Part shown: positions 10,673-16,236 of the stretch, in pieces | Layout: every line of letters begins with the position of its first letter | How positions within the stretch are numbered: the stretch's first letter is position 1 | Origin: Pseudomonadota bacterium | GTDB lineage: Bacteria > Pseudomonadota > Alphaproteobacteria > Caulobacterales > Aquidulcibacteraceae | Reading direction: 5' to 3' | NCBI GenBank assembly: GCA_023410295.1 | Contig: JAEYPY010000262.1 | Location: forward strand, 1-18,990 | Length of the DNA stretch: 18,990 bases | Notes under the pieces: generated by a model | Told to the model about the DNA's origin: nothing | What the model saw: only the letters and a program-made list of their open reading frames with translations | Database searches by the model: none | Translations under genes and position numbers: made by a program

Positions 10673-11875
10673 TCACGCCGGAGAGGCGGGCGGCTCTTCC
10701 TTGATCTGGAAACTCTCGGCGATGCGGAACATGAGCGGGTTGAGCGCAATCGAAATGAGCGCGCCGGCCAGCACGAGATTGTAGGTCTCGATCGACATAA
10801 GATTGAGGTGCACGCCCAGCCCTGCGAGCAGGAACGAGAACTCGCCGATCTGCGCCAGCGAGGCGGCGATCAGCATGCCTGTCGGCAGCGGCAGCTTGTA
10901 AAGCGAGGTGATGGCCAGCGCCGCCGCGCCCTTGCCGAGAATGATGATCGCCACCACCGCAAGCACGCCAACCGGATTGCGCACCAGCGTCATCGGATCG
11001 AACAGCATGCCGACCGAAACGAAGAACAGCACCGCGAACGTATCGCGCAGCGGCAGCGAATCCTCGGCGATGCGGTGCGTGAACTTGGTCCCGCTCAGCA
11101 CCATGCCGGCCAGGAACGCACCAAGCGCGAACGACGCTTCGAACAGCTCGTACGCGACCCAGGCAATGCCCAGCGCCAGTGTCAACGTGCCGAGCGAGAG
11201 CAACTCGCGCGATTTCACGTGCGCGATCTTGACGATCAGCCACGGGAAGAGCCGCCCGCCAATGAACAGCATCAGCGCAATAAAGAGTCCGACCTTGCCG
11301 ACCGTAATGGCGAGCGCCGAGCCCGCGGCGCTGAACGTGCCATCACCGCTCATCGCTGTGCCCGCCAGCGCCGGGATCACCACCAGCGCCAGGATGGTGG
11401 CGATGTCTTCCACCACGAGCCAGCCGACGCAGATGCGTCCGTTCTCGCTCTTCAAAAGGCCGCGGTCTTCCAGCGCCCGCAGCAGCACGACGGTGCTCGC
11501 GCATGAGAGCGAAAAGCCCAGCATGACGCTCTCGGTCACGCCGAAGCCGAATAATCCGCCAACGGCATAGCCCAGCAGCGTCGCCGCGCTCATCTGCACG
11601 ATCGCGCCGGGCAGGGCGACGCCGCGCACCGACCAGAGATCGGCGAGTGAGAATTTCAGCCCTACACCGAACATCAGCAGGATGACGCCGATCTCCGCCA
11701 GCTGCAGCGCGATGCCCGTGTCACCGACAAAGCCCGGCGTGAACGGCCCCACCGCAACGCCGGCGAGCAGATAGCCGACCAGCGGCGAGAGCTGCATGCG
11801 CCGCGCGATGAAGCCCAGCGTAAAGGCGAGCACCAGCGCACCGACGAAAGTCGTGATCAGAGTATGGTCGACCAC
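10673..11875 (-). CDS. YbaL/Kef-type CPA2 cation:proton antiporter, membrane domain only
   Basis: A 400-aa inner-membrane antiporter of the CPA2 family, very close in pattern to the membrane half of E. coli YbaL. Shared stretches are LITTFVGALVLAFTLGF, LSPLVGYLLAGVAVGPFTPG, IGVILLMFGVGLKFSL, STVVLLRALEDR, GWLVVEDIAT (with ion-binding D157), SFALGAFLAGMVLSG, LPLRDTFAVLFFVSVGMLFD and IAASLAQIGEFSF. About 12-13 hydrophobic segments fit. YbaL continues about 150 residues further into an RCK/TrkA-N domain; here the protein stops at IKEEPPASPA and the next bases belong to the convergent decarboxylase, so that regulatory domain is absent. The start is GTG 11875, with GAAGG about 12 bases upstream; the first residues MVDHTLITT align with the YbaL N terminus. 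A 43-codon ORF ends five bases before it. The exchanged cation (K+ or Na+) is not established. Confidence 0.92.
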   Translation of the reverse strand: MVDHTLITTFVGALVLAFTLGFIARRMQLSPLVGYLLAGVAVGPFTPGFVGDTGIALQLAEIGVILLMFGVGLKFSLADLWSVRGVALPGAIVQMSAATLLGYAVGGLFGFGVTESVMLGFSLSCASTVVLLRALEDRGLLKSENGRICVGWLVVEDIATILALVVIPALAGTAMSGDGTFSAAGSALAITVGKVGLFIALMLFIGGRLFPWLIVKIAHVKSRELLSLGTLTLALGIAWVAYELFEASFALGAFLAGMVLSGTKFTHRIAEDSLPLRDTFAVLFFVSVGMLFDPMTLVRNPVGVLAVVAIIILGKGAAALAITSLYKLPLPTGMLIAASLAQIGEFSFLLAGLGVHLNLMSIETYNLVLAGALISIALNPLMFRIAESFQIKEEPPASPA

Positions 11876-11880
11876 GGGGC

Positions 11881-12012
11881 TTACGCCTTCGTCGCGGGCT
11901 TTGGTTGCTCCGGGTTCGATGCGGCGACGCTGTCTCGCCGTCCCTCGGCGTGTTTCATCTCAGCCGCGGCGGAGCGCGGCTTCATCACGGCGAAGACAGA
12001 GGGGCTGGGCAT
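11881..12012 (-). CDS. Candidate 43-aa small protein directly upstream of the antiporter
   Basis: A short ORF starts at ATG 12012 after a strong AGGAG (12016-12020, four-base spacing) and ends in TAA at 11881-11883, five bases before the antiporter GTG. The product starts MPSPSVFAVMKPRSAAAE and ends NPEQPKPATKA. It is hydrophilic, basic and proline-rich toward the C terminus, with no membrane segment, and resembles nothing I know. It sits in the 234-base gap between rnk and the antiporter. The good ribosome site and tight spacing favour a real, translationally coupled small gene or leader. Against it are the short length, no known homolog and the chance rate of such ORFs in GC-rich DNA. In-frame ATGs at residues 10 and 19 are alternative starts. 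Confidence 0.4.
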   Translation of the reverse strand: MPSPSVFAVMKPRSAAAEMKHAEGRRDSVAASNPEQPKPATKA

Positions 12013-12034
12013 CGATCTCCTGGGCAAACGCAAC

Positions 12035-12062
12035 GAGGCCCGCGGTTTGCGCCACGGGCCTC
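12035..12062 (-). terminator. GC-rich hairpin downstream of rnk, possible terminator
   Basis: GAGGCCCG (12035-12042) and CGGGCCTC (12055-12062) form a perfect 8-bp stem with a 12-base loop, about 48 bases after the rnk stop codon. In the rnk reading direction it is followed by GTTGCGTTTG, only a weak T-tract; on the other strand it is followed by ATCTTT. A terminator between rnk and the small ORF/antiporter pair is the simplest reading, but an RNA structure in the antiporter leader is possible. Confidence 0.45.
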
Positions 12063-12109
12063 ATCTTTCGACAAAATAGCGTGCGCGATGTCAACGCCGC
12101 GCCGAACGA

Positions 12110-12505
12110 TTAGTGCTGGCGGTGCGGCGTCACCTTGTTCAGCGTCAGGCGATGCACGCGCCCTTGCTGGCCCGGCCACCACATCGAGCTGCCTTCGGAA
12201 AGCCCGATCAGCGCCGCGCCCACCGGCGTCAGCACCGAGATGCGCCCGTTCACGAAGTCGGCGCAGTTCGGCCAGACGAGGTGGAAATCGCGATAGGTCT
12301 GGCCATCGTATTCGAATTCAGCCGCGTCGTTCATCGCCAGCACGGTCGGCGGCAGAGACTTGGACTCCACCACTTTCGCGCGTTCCATTTCTTCCAGCAG
12401 CGTCGCCGCGCCGGGCGCCTGGCCCAGGGCCTTCAGCGCAAGGTCGATCAATTGCTCGTGGTCTTCCTGATGCACGACGATGTCAGGGCGCTTCTTGGCG
12501 GACAT
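12110..12505 (-). CDS. rnk: Rnk-like nucleoside diphosphate kinase regulator, GreA/GreB C-domain
   Basis: A 131-aa cytoplasmic protein matching E. coli Rnk, which resembles the Gre transcription factors, contacts RNA polymerase and was named for its effect on nucleoside diphosphate kinase levels. The N-terminal part (1-50; MSAKKRPDIVVHQEDHEQL) is a short helical segment. The C-terminal GreA/GreB-like FKBP domain (about 50-130) includes VLAMNDAAEFEYDGQ, FHLVWP and the signature SVLTPVGAALIGLSEGSS. I chose ATG 12505 because Rnk proteins begin a few residues before the RP.I.I strand, and GGA lies at a suitable distance. ATG 12517 (MEYP extension) is the alternative. Unlike full Gre factors it has no long coiled-coil finger. 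It lies downstream of a leader region with a promoter-like site, a small ORF and a hairpin. Confidence 0.9.
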   Translation of the reverse strand: MSAKKRPDIVVHQEDHEQLIDLALKALGQAPGAATLLEEMERAKVVESKSLPPTVLAMNDAAEFEYDGQTYRDFHLVWPNCADFVNGRISVLTPVGAALIGLSEGSSMWWPGQQGRVHRLTLNKVTPHRQH

Positions 12506-12570
12506 TGGATATTCCATGGGTTTTGAGCGCCTCGCGGCGCTACGTCTCAGTTTGAGTGTGATGAACGTCG

Positions 12571-12602
12571 CCCCTAGCTCGTTCGCAGGGGCGAGCTAGG
12601 GG
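12571..12602. other. Perfect 11-bp hairpin in the rnk leader
   Basis: CCCCTAGCTCG (12571-12581) and CGAGCTAGGGG (12592-12602) are perfectly complementary with a 10-base loop that contains another GGGG. It lies between lysS and rnk, directly after the stop codon of the 20-codon ORF at 12603. No T-run follows in the minus direction, so it is not a canonical intrinsic terminator. A terminator for lysS, an attenuator-like structure for rnk or a protein-binding dyad are all possible. Confidence 0.55.
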
Positions 12603-12665
12603 TCAGCCGCGCGCTTGAGTGCGCACCGCACGCAAAAATGCGCGGAGGAGGGCTGAACGGATCAT
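12603..12665 (-). CDS. Candidate 20-aa leader peptide upstream of rnk
   Basis: ATG 12665 to TGA 12603 encodes MIRSALLRAFLRAVRTQARG, a basic amphipathic peptide with five arginines. It begins about 30 bases after a TTGACA-like element and stops immediately before the 11-bp hairpin at 12571-12602. The order promoter, short ORF, hairpin, gene is that of a leader peptide. The ribosome site (AGG, five bases upstream) is weak, and no homolog is known to me, so this is a hypothesis. Confidence 0.25.
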   Translation of the reverse strand: MIRSALLRAFLRAVRTQARG

Positions 12666-12671
12666 GACCTA

Positions 12672-12700
12672 GAGATCGGGTGCGGAACCGCCGCTGTCAA
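12672..12700 (-). promoter_or_regulatory. Candidate promoter for the rnk leader
   Basis: On the minus strand a perfect TTGACA (12700-12695) lies just five bases after the lysS stop. At a 17-base spacing there is GATCTC (12677-12672), a poor -10. If active it would transcribe the 20-codon ORF, the hairpin and rnk independently of lysS. The -35 match is exact and the -10 is weak. Confidence 0.3.
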
Positions 12701-12704
12701 GCCG

Positions 12705-14294
12705 TCAGGCAGCTTTAACCAACTCTCCCGCCAGTGCGCGCCGCATCAGCGCGCTGGTCTCGCGCACCCCGAAGATCGCCGCGAACTGACCAAAGCGTGG
12801 CCCGCTCTCGACTCCGAACAGCACTTCGTAAAGCGCCTTGAACCAATCGCGCAGCGGCTCGAAGTCGTGTTCCTTGCCGACCGCATAGACCTCGTTCTGG
12901 ATCGCTTCGCCGTCGGTGATGTCCGCCGGCAACGCATCGAAGCGCGCGATCAGCGCTTCGAACGCCGCGCGCTCCTTATCGCTCGCGGCGCGGAATTGCT
13001 TCGCCGGCTTCACGAAGTCGTTGAAGTACGCGAGCGCGTAGCCCGTCAGCTTGTCCAGGAACGGATGCGATTGCGGCGTCGCGCCGGGTGCATACTTGCG
13101 GATGAAAGCCCAGAGCTGCTCCTTCGTCTCCGCATTGGCGGCCGACACAAGATTGAGCAACAGCGCGAACGAAATCGGCGACGCATTCACCGGCGGCGCG
13201 CCGTCATGGATGTGCCACGCCGGGTTCTCCAGCCGCTCGGCTTCGTTCTGCTTCTGATAGCCATCGACGAACGAAAGATACTCATCCACCGTCTTCGGGA
13301 TGACGTCGAAATAGAGCTTCTTGGCCGTCTTCGGCTTCTGAAACATGTAAAGCGAAAGGCTCTCCGGCGCCGCGTAGCGCAGCCATTCCTCGATGGTGAG
13401 CCCGTTGCCCTTCGACTTCGAAATCTTCTCGCCGTTCTCATCGAGGAAGAGTTCGTAGTTGAAGCCCTCCGGCGGCGTTCCGCCCAGCGCCGCACAGATG
13501 CGCGAGGATTGCTTGACGCTATCGATCAGGTCCTTGCCGCTCATCTCGTAATCGACGCCGAGCGCAGTCCACCTGAGCGCCCAATCCGGCTTCCACTGGA
13601 TCTTCACGTTGCCGCCGGTGACCGGCACTTCTGTCTTCGTACCGTCCTCATCCTCGAACGTGATGGTGCCGCGCTCGAAATTGCGCGCCAGCGTCGGCAC
13701 TTGCAGCACGCGACCCGTCTTCGGGCTGATCGGCAGGAACGGCGAATAGGTGGCGCGCCGCTCTTCGCCCAGCGTCGGCAGCATGATCGCCATCACCTGG
13801 TCGTAGCGATCGAGCATCGTCAGCAGCGTCTTGTCGAACGCGCCCGACTTGTACTGCTCGGTCGACGACATGAACTCGTAATCGAACCCGAACCCATCCA
13901 GGAACGAGCGCAGCTGCGCATTGTTGTGGTGGGCAAAGCTCTGGCAGCAGCCGAACGGGTCCGGCACTTGCGTCAGCGGCAGGTGCAGGTGCTTGGCCAG
14001 CATGTCCTGGTTCGGCAGATTGGTCGGCACCTTGCGGAAGCCGTCCATGTCGTCGCTGAAAGCCACCAACCGCGTCTTGATCTTGTCGCCCGTCAGCACG
14101 CGGAAGGCGTGGCGCACCATCGAGGTGCGCACCACTTCGCCGAACGTGCCGATATGCGGCAACCCCGAGGGCCCGTAGCCGGTCTCGAAGATCACCTCGT
14201 CCTTGGGATGTTTCTTCAGCCGCTCCACGACGAGGCGCGCTTGTTCGAACGGCCAAGCCTTGGCGGCGGCGGCGAGGGTGGCGAGATCGGTCAT
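12705..14294 (-). CDS. lysS: Class I (archaeal-type) lysyl-tRNA synthetase
   Basis: A 529-aa class I lysine--tRNA ligase (LysK type), charging tRNA-Lys in the cytoplasm. This form is standard in archaea and alphaproteobacteria and is unrelated to the class II LysRS of E. coli. The Rossmann core has the HIGH motif as GPSGLPHIGTF (H47-T50) and the KMSKS loop as GEKISKSKGNG (K290-S294). Between them are VAFSDDMDGFRKVP, STEQYKSGAFD, WALRWTALGVDYEMSGKDLID and other family blocks; the C-terminal half is the helical anticodon-binding region. The length matches the family (about 500-540). ATG 14294 has AGGA seven bases upstream. It is divergent from sixA across a 91-base gap. No second LysRS appears in this window. 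Confidence 0.95.
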   Translation of the reverse strand: MTDLATLAAAAKAWPFEQARLVVERLKKHPKDEVIFETGYGPSGLPHIGTFGEVVRTSMVRHAFRVLTGDKIKTRLVAFSDDMDGFRKVPTNLPNQDMLAKHLHLPLTQVPDPFGCCQSFAHHNNAQLRSFLDGFGFDYEFMSSTEQYKSGAFDKTLLTMLDRYDQVMAIMLPTLGEERRATYSPFLPISPKTGRVLQVPTLARNFERGTITFEDEDGTKTEVPVTGGNVKIQWKPDWALRWTALGVDYEMSGKDLIDSVKQSSRICAALGGTPPEGFNYELFLDENGEKISKSKGNGLTIEEWLRYAAPESLSLYMFQKPKTAKKLYFDVIPKTVDEYLSFVDGYQKQNEAERLENPAWHIHDGAPPVNASPISFALLLNLVSAANAETKEQLWAFIRKYAPGATPQSHPFLDKLTGYALAYFNDFVKPAKQFRAASDKERAAFEALIARFDALPADITDGEAIQNEVYAVGKEHDFEPLRDWFKALYEVLFGVESGPRFGQFAAIFGVRETSALMRRALAGELVKAA

Positions 14295-14372
14295 CGGCGA
14301 ATCCTAACGAACCCGCATAACGCGCGCGCGCTGTTCCCGCCAAGCGGCCATTGCGGATTGAAGCGAAGCGGG

Positions 14373-14378
14373 CACACT
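14373..14378 (+). promoter_or_regulatory. Possible -10 for sixA, seven bases from its ATG
   Basis: CACACT ends seven bases before the sixA ATG at 14386, with TTGCGG (14351-14356) 16 bases upstream. There is no Shine-Dalgarno sequence, so transcription starting at the A of ATG (a leaderless mRNA) would explain the arrangement. Both hexamers are weak matches. Confidence 0.2.
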
Positions 14379-14385
14379 AGCGCCG

Positions 14386-14892
14386 ATGCGCACGCTCATT
14401 CTTTTACGCCACGCCAAGGCCGTCCGCGCCCACGAAGCGCCGAGCGATGAGGCGCGCGGGCTGACCGGGCGCGGCCGCCGAGAAGCGCGCCTTGCCGGCG
14501 CGGCGATGGCGGACGCAGGCCTTGCGCCCACTGTCGCGCTCGTCTCTACCGCCCAGCGCACGCGCGAAACCGCCGCCCTCGCGCTGGAAAACTTCAAGCT
14601 CGAAACTCGTTTCGAGGACGCGCTCTACCACGCCGCGCCCGAAAGCATTTGGGACGCTGTCAGCGGCGAAGACGAGAACGCCAGCATCGTCGTCGTCGGC
14701 CACAATCCCGGCATTGGCGAGCTCGTCAGCTTGCTGGTGCGCCAAGCTCATGACGGGTCAAAGCTCGCGCGCGAATTCACGCTCGGCTTTCCCACCTCCG
14801 CCTTCGCCGCCTTCGAAATCAAAGGCGATCTCCTCCCCGCCGCCGGCCCAAGGCTCATCACGGCGTGGAAGCCGCCAAGGGAGGGGGACTAG
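14386..14892 (+). CDS. sixA: SixA-type phosphohistidine phosphatase, histidine phosphatase superfamily
   Basis: A 168-aa branch-2-like histidine phosphatase of the SixA group. E. coli SixA dephosphorylates phosphohistidine on phosphotransfer proteins. The N-terminal catalytic motif is LILLRHAKA with R8-H9. The region LTGRGRREA and STAQRTRET supply phosphate-binding arginines, and VVVGHNPGIGEL carries the second catalytic His (H106). There is no signal peptide, so it is cytoplasmic. The frame starts at ATG 14386 with no ribosome binding site. Its substrate is unknown; a hybrid kinase is encoded in the window but not next to it. It is followed after 28 bases by the TA pair and diverges from lysS. 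Confidence 0.9.
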   Translation: MRTLILLRHAKAVRAHEAPSDEARGLTGRGRREARLAGAAMADAGLAPTVALVSTAQRTRETAALALENFKLETRFEDALYHAAPESIWDAVSGEDENASIVVVGHNPGIGELVSLLVRQAHDGSKLAREFTLGFPTSAFAAFEIKGDLLPAAGPRLITAWKPPREGD

Positions 14893-14907
14893 TTGGGATG
14901 AAGTGTG

Positions 14908-14913
14908 TTAGAT
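14908..14913 (+). promoter_or_regulatory. Possible -10 of the toxin-antitoxin operon
   Basis: TTAGAT ends exactly seven bases before the antitoxin ATG (14921), the normal -10 to +1 distance, and no Shine-Dalgarno precedes that ATG. A leaderless transcript is therefore plausible. No good -35 is seen at 16-18 bases. Confidence 0.25.
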
Positions 14914-14920
14914 TGGCCGC

Positions 14921-15172
14921 ATGTCGAACCTGACTCTCAATCTGACCCCCGATGATGAGGAGCGGCTGGCGCGTGTCGCGCGGGCCGCGGGGCTGAGCTT
15001 GGAGGAGGCCGCGACCGCCGCCGTGAGAGCACAATTGGACGCTGACGCCGCCGCGCGCCGCGAAATTGAAGCGGGCATCGCTGAAATCGACGCAGGCGCC
15101 GGCATAACCCTCGAAGCCTTTGAACGTGAGATGGACGCGTTCATGGCTGGGCTGTCGAGTCGGCGTGCCTAA
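14921..15172 (+). CDS. ParD-like antitoxin of a type II toxin-antitoxin pair
   Basis: An 83-aa protein. The N-terminal half reads as a beta strand (NLTLNLTP) followed by two helices (DDEERLARVARAAG and SLEEAATAAVRAQL), the ribbon-helix-helix or related DNA-binding pattern of ParD/CopG-type antitoxins. The acidic C-terminal half (EIEAGIAEIDAGAGITLEAF, then EREMDAFMAGL) fits a toxin-wrapping segment. It overlaps the downstream ParE-like gene by eight bases, the usual antitoxin-first order, implying coupled translation. Such antitoxins normally repress their own promoter with the toxin as co-repressor. The exact antitoxin family is uncertain; context carries much of the call. Confidence 0.75.
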   Translation: MSNLTLNLTPDDEERLARVARAAGLSLEEAATAAVRAQLDADAAARREIEAGIAEIDAGAGITLEAFEREMDAFMAGLSSRRA

Positions 15173-15467
15173 GAACGCGACACGGCCGATTGTACTTGCG
15201 CCGCGCTTCATCGCGGAATTGAAACATCAAGTCGACTGGATTGCCGAGCGCAATTTCAGAGCGGCACAAGCAGCAGAATCGCGTGTCCGCGTTGCTCTTC
15301 GCCGATTGCGTTCGTTTCCCGAACTCGGCCGGCCGGGCCGGGTATCAGGCACACGCGAACTTAGCGTCGTCCATACACGCTTCATCATCGTCTATCGTCT
15401 GAGCATTAACGATGTCGAAGTCCTGGCGCTCCTGCACTCGTCGCAAGCTTGGCCCAGCTCGTTCTGA
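15165..15467 (+). CDS. RelE/ParE-superfamily toxin
   Basis: A 100-aa basic protein with the RelE/ParE toxin pattern. An N-terminal helical hairpin (VLAPRFIAELKHQVDWIAER) is followed by helix RAAQAAESRVRVALRRLRSF. The conserved run PELGRPGRVSGTRELSV comes next, and then HTRFIIVYRL with the C-terminal strand VEVLALLHSSQAWP. ParE members poison DNA gyrase while RelE members cleave mRNA; the GRPGR and TRFIIVYR blocks are closer to the ParE-like branch, but the target is not proven. I start at GTG 15165, overlapping the antitoxin stop; the frame opens earlier at 15120, which would add 15 non-family residues. Length is normal, and the frame is intact. It converges on the S24 repressor with a one-base gap. 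Confidence 0.85.
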   Translation: MPKNATRPIVLAPRFIAELKHQVDWIAERNFRAAQAAESRVRVALRRLRSFPELGRPGRVSGTRELSVVHTRFIIVYRLSINDVEVLALLHSSQAWPSSF

Positions 15468-15468
15468 C

Positions 15469-16089
15469 CTACTGGCTCGCCCACAAAATCCGCGCGATCC
15501 ACTCCACATCCGCGGTCGCCAGCGTGCGCGGGCCGTGCGCGGGGTTGAGCGATAAAAGCTCCACGCTCTGCTCGTTGCGCCGCCCCAGCACCTTGGCCAT
15601 CACTTCGCCGGCGCGCGTGCGCACCACGACGCGGTCGCCGCGCCGCACTGCCGCGCCCGGCTGCACGATGACGACATCGCCGGCGCGATACATCGGCTCC
15701 ATGGAATCGCCGGCGATCTCGAGCGCGTAGACGCGGTCTTCGCCTAAATCCGGAAAGCGCACCGTCTCATCGGCGCCGACGGGAAAGCCTTGCTCGTCGA
15801 AAAAGCCGTCCGCGCCCGCGCGCGCCATGCCGACGATCGGGATCGCACGCCCGGCGCCGCTGCGGCCCGCCAGCAGCGCCGCGAACTCGTCCCAGCTCGT
15901 CTCCGCCGCCGCCAGCGCGCGCGAGAGGCTTTCGGTGGAGGGCCAGCGCGGCTTGCCGTCAGGCGCCTGGCGCTTCGATTTATTGAACGTGGTCGGGTCG
16001 AGCCCCGCCGCGCGCGCCAGCCCGGACGGGGAGAGCCCCCGCCGCTGCGCCAAAGCGTCAATCGCCCGCCAGATCCGGCCGTGCTGCAT
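15469..16089 (-). CDS. S24-family (LexA/CI-like) HTH transcriptional repressor
   Basis: A 206-aa regulator. Residues 5-70 form a small helix-turn-helix domain (recognition region near GLARAAGLDPTTFNKSKR). Residues about 83-205 are an S24 peptidase/LexA-like domain. The nucleophile is in AGDSMEPMYRAGD (S129), and the general-base Lys is K166 in GEVMAKVLGR. VGMARAGADG places an Ala-Gly bond (A91-G92) where LexA is cut, so RecA-triggered self-cleavage is possible, as in LexA and phage CI; this is inference. ATG 16089 is preceded by TATAAGAGGCACC. No phage genes surround it, so I read it as a chromosomal regulator. Targets are unknown; the divergent pyrD and its own promoter, with direct repeats at 16125-16151, are nearest. 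Confidence 0.88.
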   Translation of the reverse strand: MQHGRIWRAIDALAQRRGLSPSGLARAAGLDPTTFNKSKRQAPDGKPRWPSTESLSRALAAAETSWDEFAALLAGRSGAGRAIPIVGMARAGADGFFDEQGFPVGADETVRFPDLGEDRVYALEIAGDSMEPMYRAGDVVIVQPGAAVRRGDRVVVRTRAGEVMAKVLGRRNEQSVELLSLNPAHGPRTLATADVEWIARILWASQ

Positions 16090-16096
16090 GGTGCCT

Positions 16097-16124
16097 CTTA
16101 TACCGCACGCAGAAGGACTGGCAA
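16097..16124 (-). promoter_or_regulatory. Promoter of the S24 repressor gene
   Basis: On the minus strand TTGCCA (16124-16119) and TATAAG (16102-16097) are 16 bases apart, a good sigma-70-type pair. The -10 ends seven bases before the ATG, so the transcript could begin at or beside the start codon, while AGAGG overlapping the -10 could also act as a ribosome site if initiation is further upstream. It is the best promoter match in the window. Confidence 0.5.
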
Positions 16125-16151
16125 CCCATATCTAGGACTATTATCCCATAT
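16125..16151. promoter_or_regulatory. Direct repeat, candidate repressor operator
   Basis: CCCATAT occurs at 16125-16131 and again at 16145-16151, 20 bases apart on the same face of the helix. It sits in an AT-rich pocket immediately upstream of the repressor -35 and in the gap shared with pyrD. Position and spacing suit an autoregulatory operator of the S24 repressor; binding is inferred, not known. Confidence 0.35.
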
Positions 16152-16236
16152 AACCCGCAACCCCCGGTAGCACCCAGCGCAACGGGCCGCCGGACCTGCT
16201 AGGCGAAGCGCCAGAATCAGCCAAGCGGACATCCTC

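Noticed and set aside
11864..12079. A 71-codon plus-strand ORF in the rnk/antiporter gap
   Set aside because: It starts inside the antiporter gene on the opposite strand, runs through the 8-bp hairpin and has no good ribosome site; the minus-strand 43-codon ORF in the same DNA is better supported.
12867..14450. A 527-aa open frame on the plus strand
   Set aside because: It is the antisense shadow of class I LysRS, with arginine-heavy low-information composition and overlap into the sixA start.
15469..16089. The S24 repressor as a prophage remnant
   Set aside because: No integrase, structural or lysis genes, no attachment-site repeats and no compositional break are visible; neighbours are housekeeping genes.
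15173..16089. A three-gene system of toxin, antitoxin and S24 repressor
   Set aside because: The repressor is convergent with the toxin and has its own promoter at its far end, so there is no operon link; adjacency alone is not enough.
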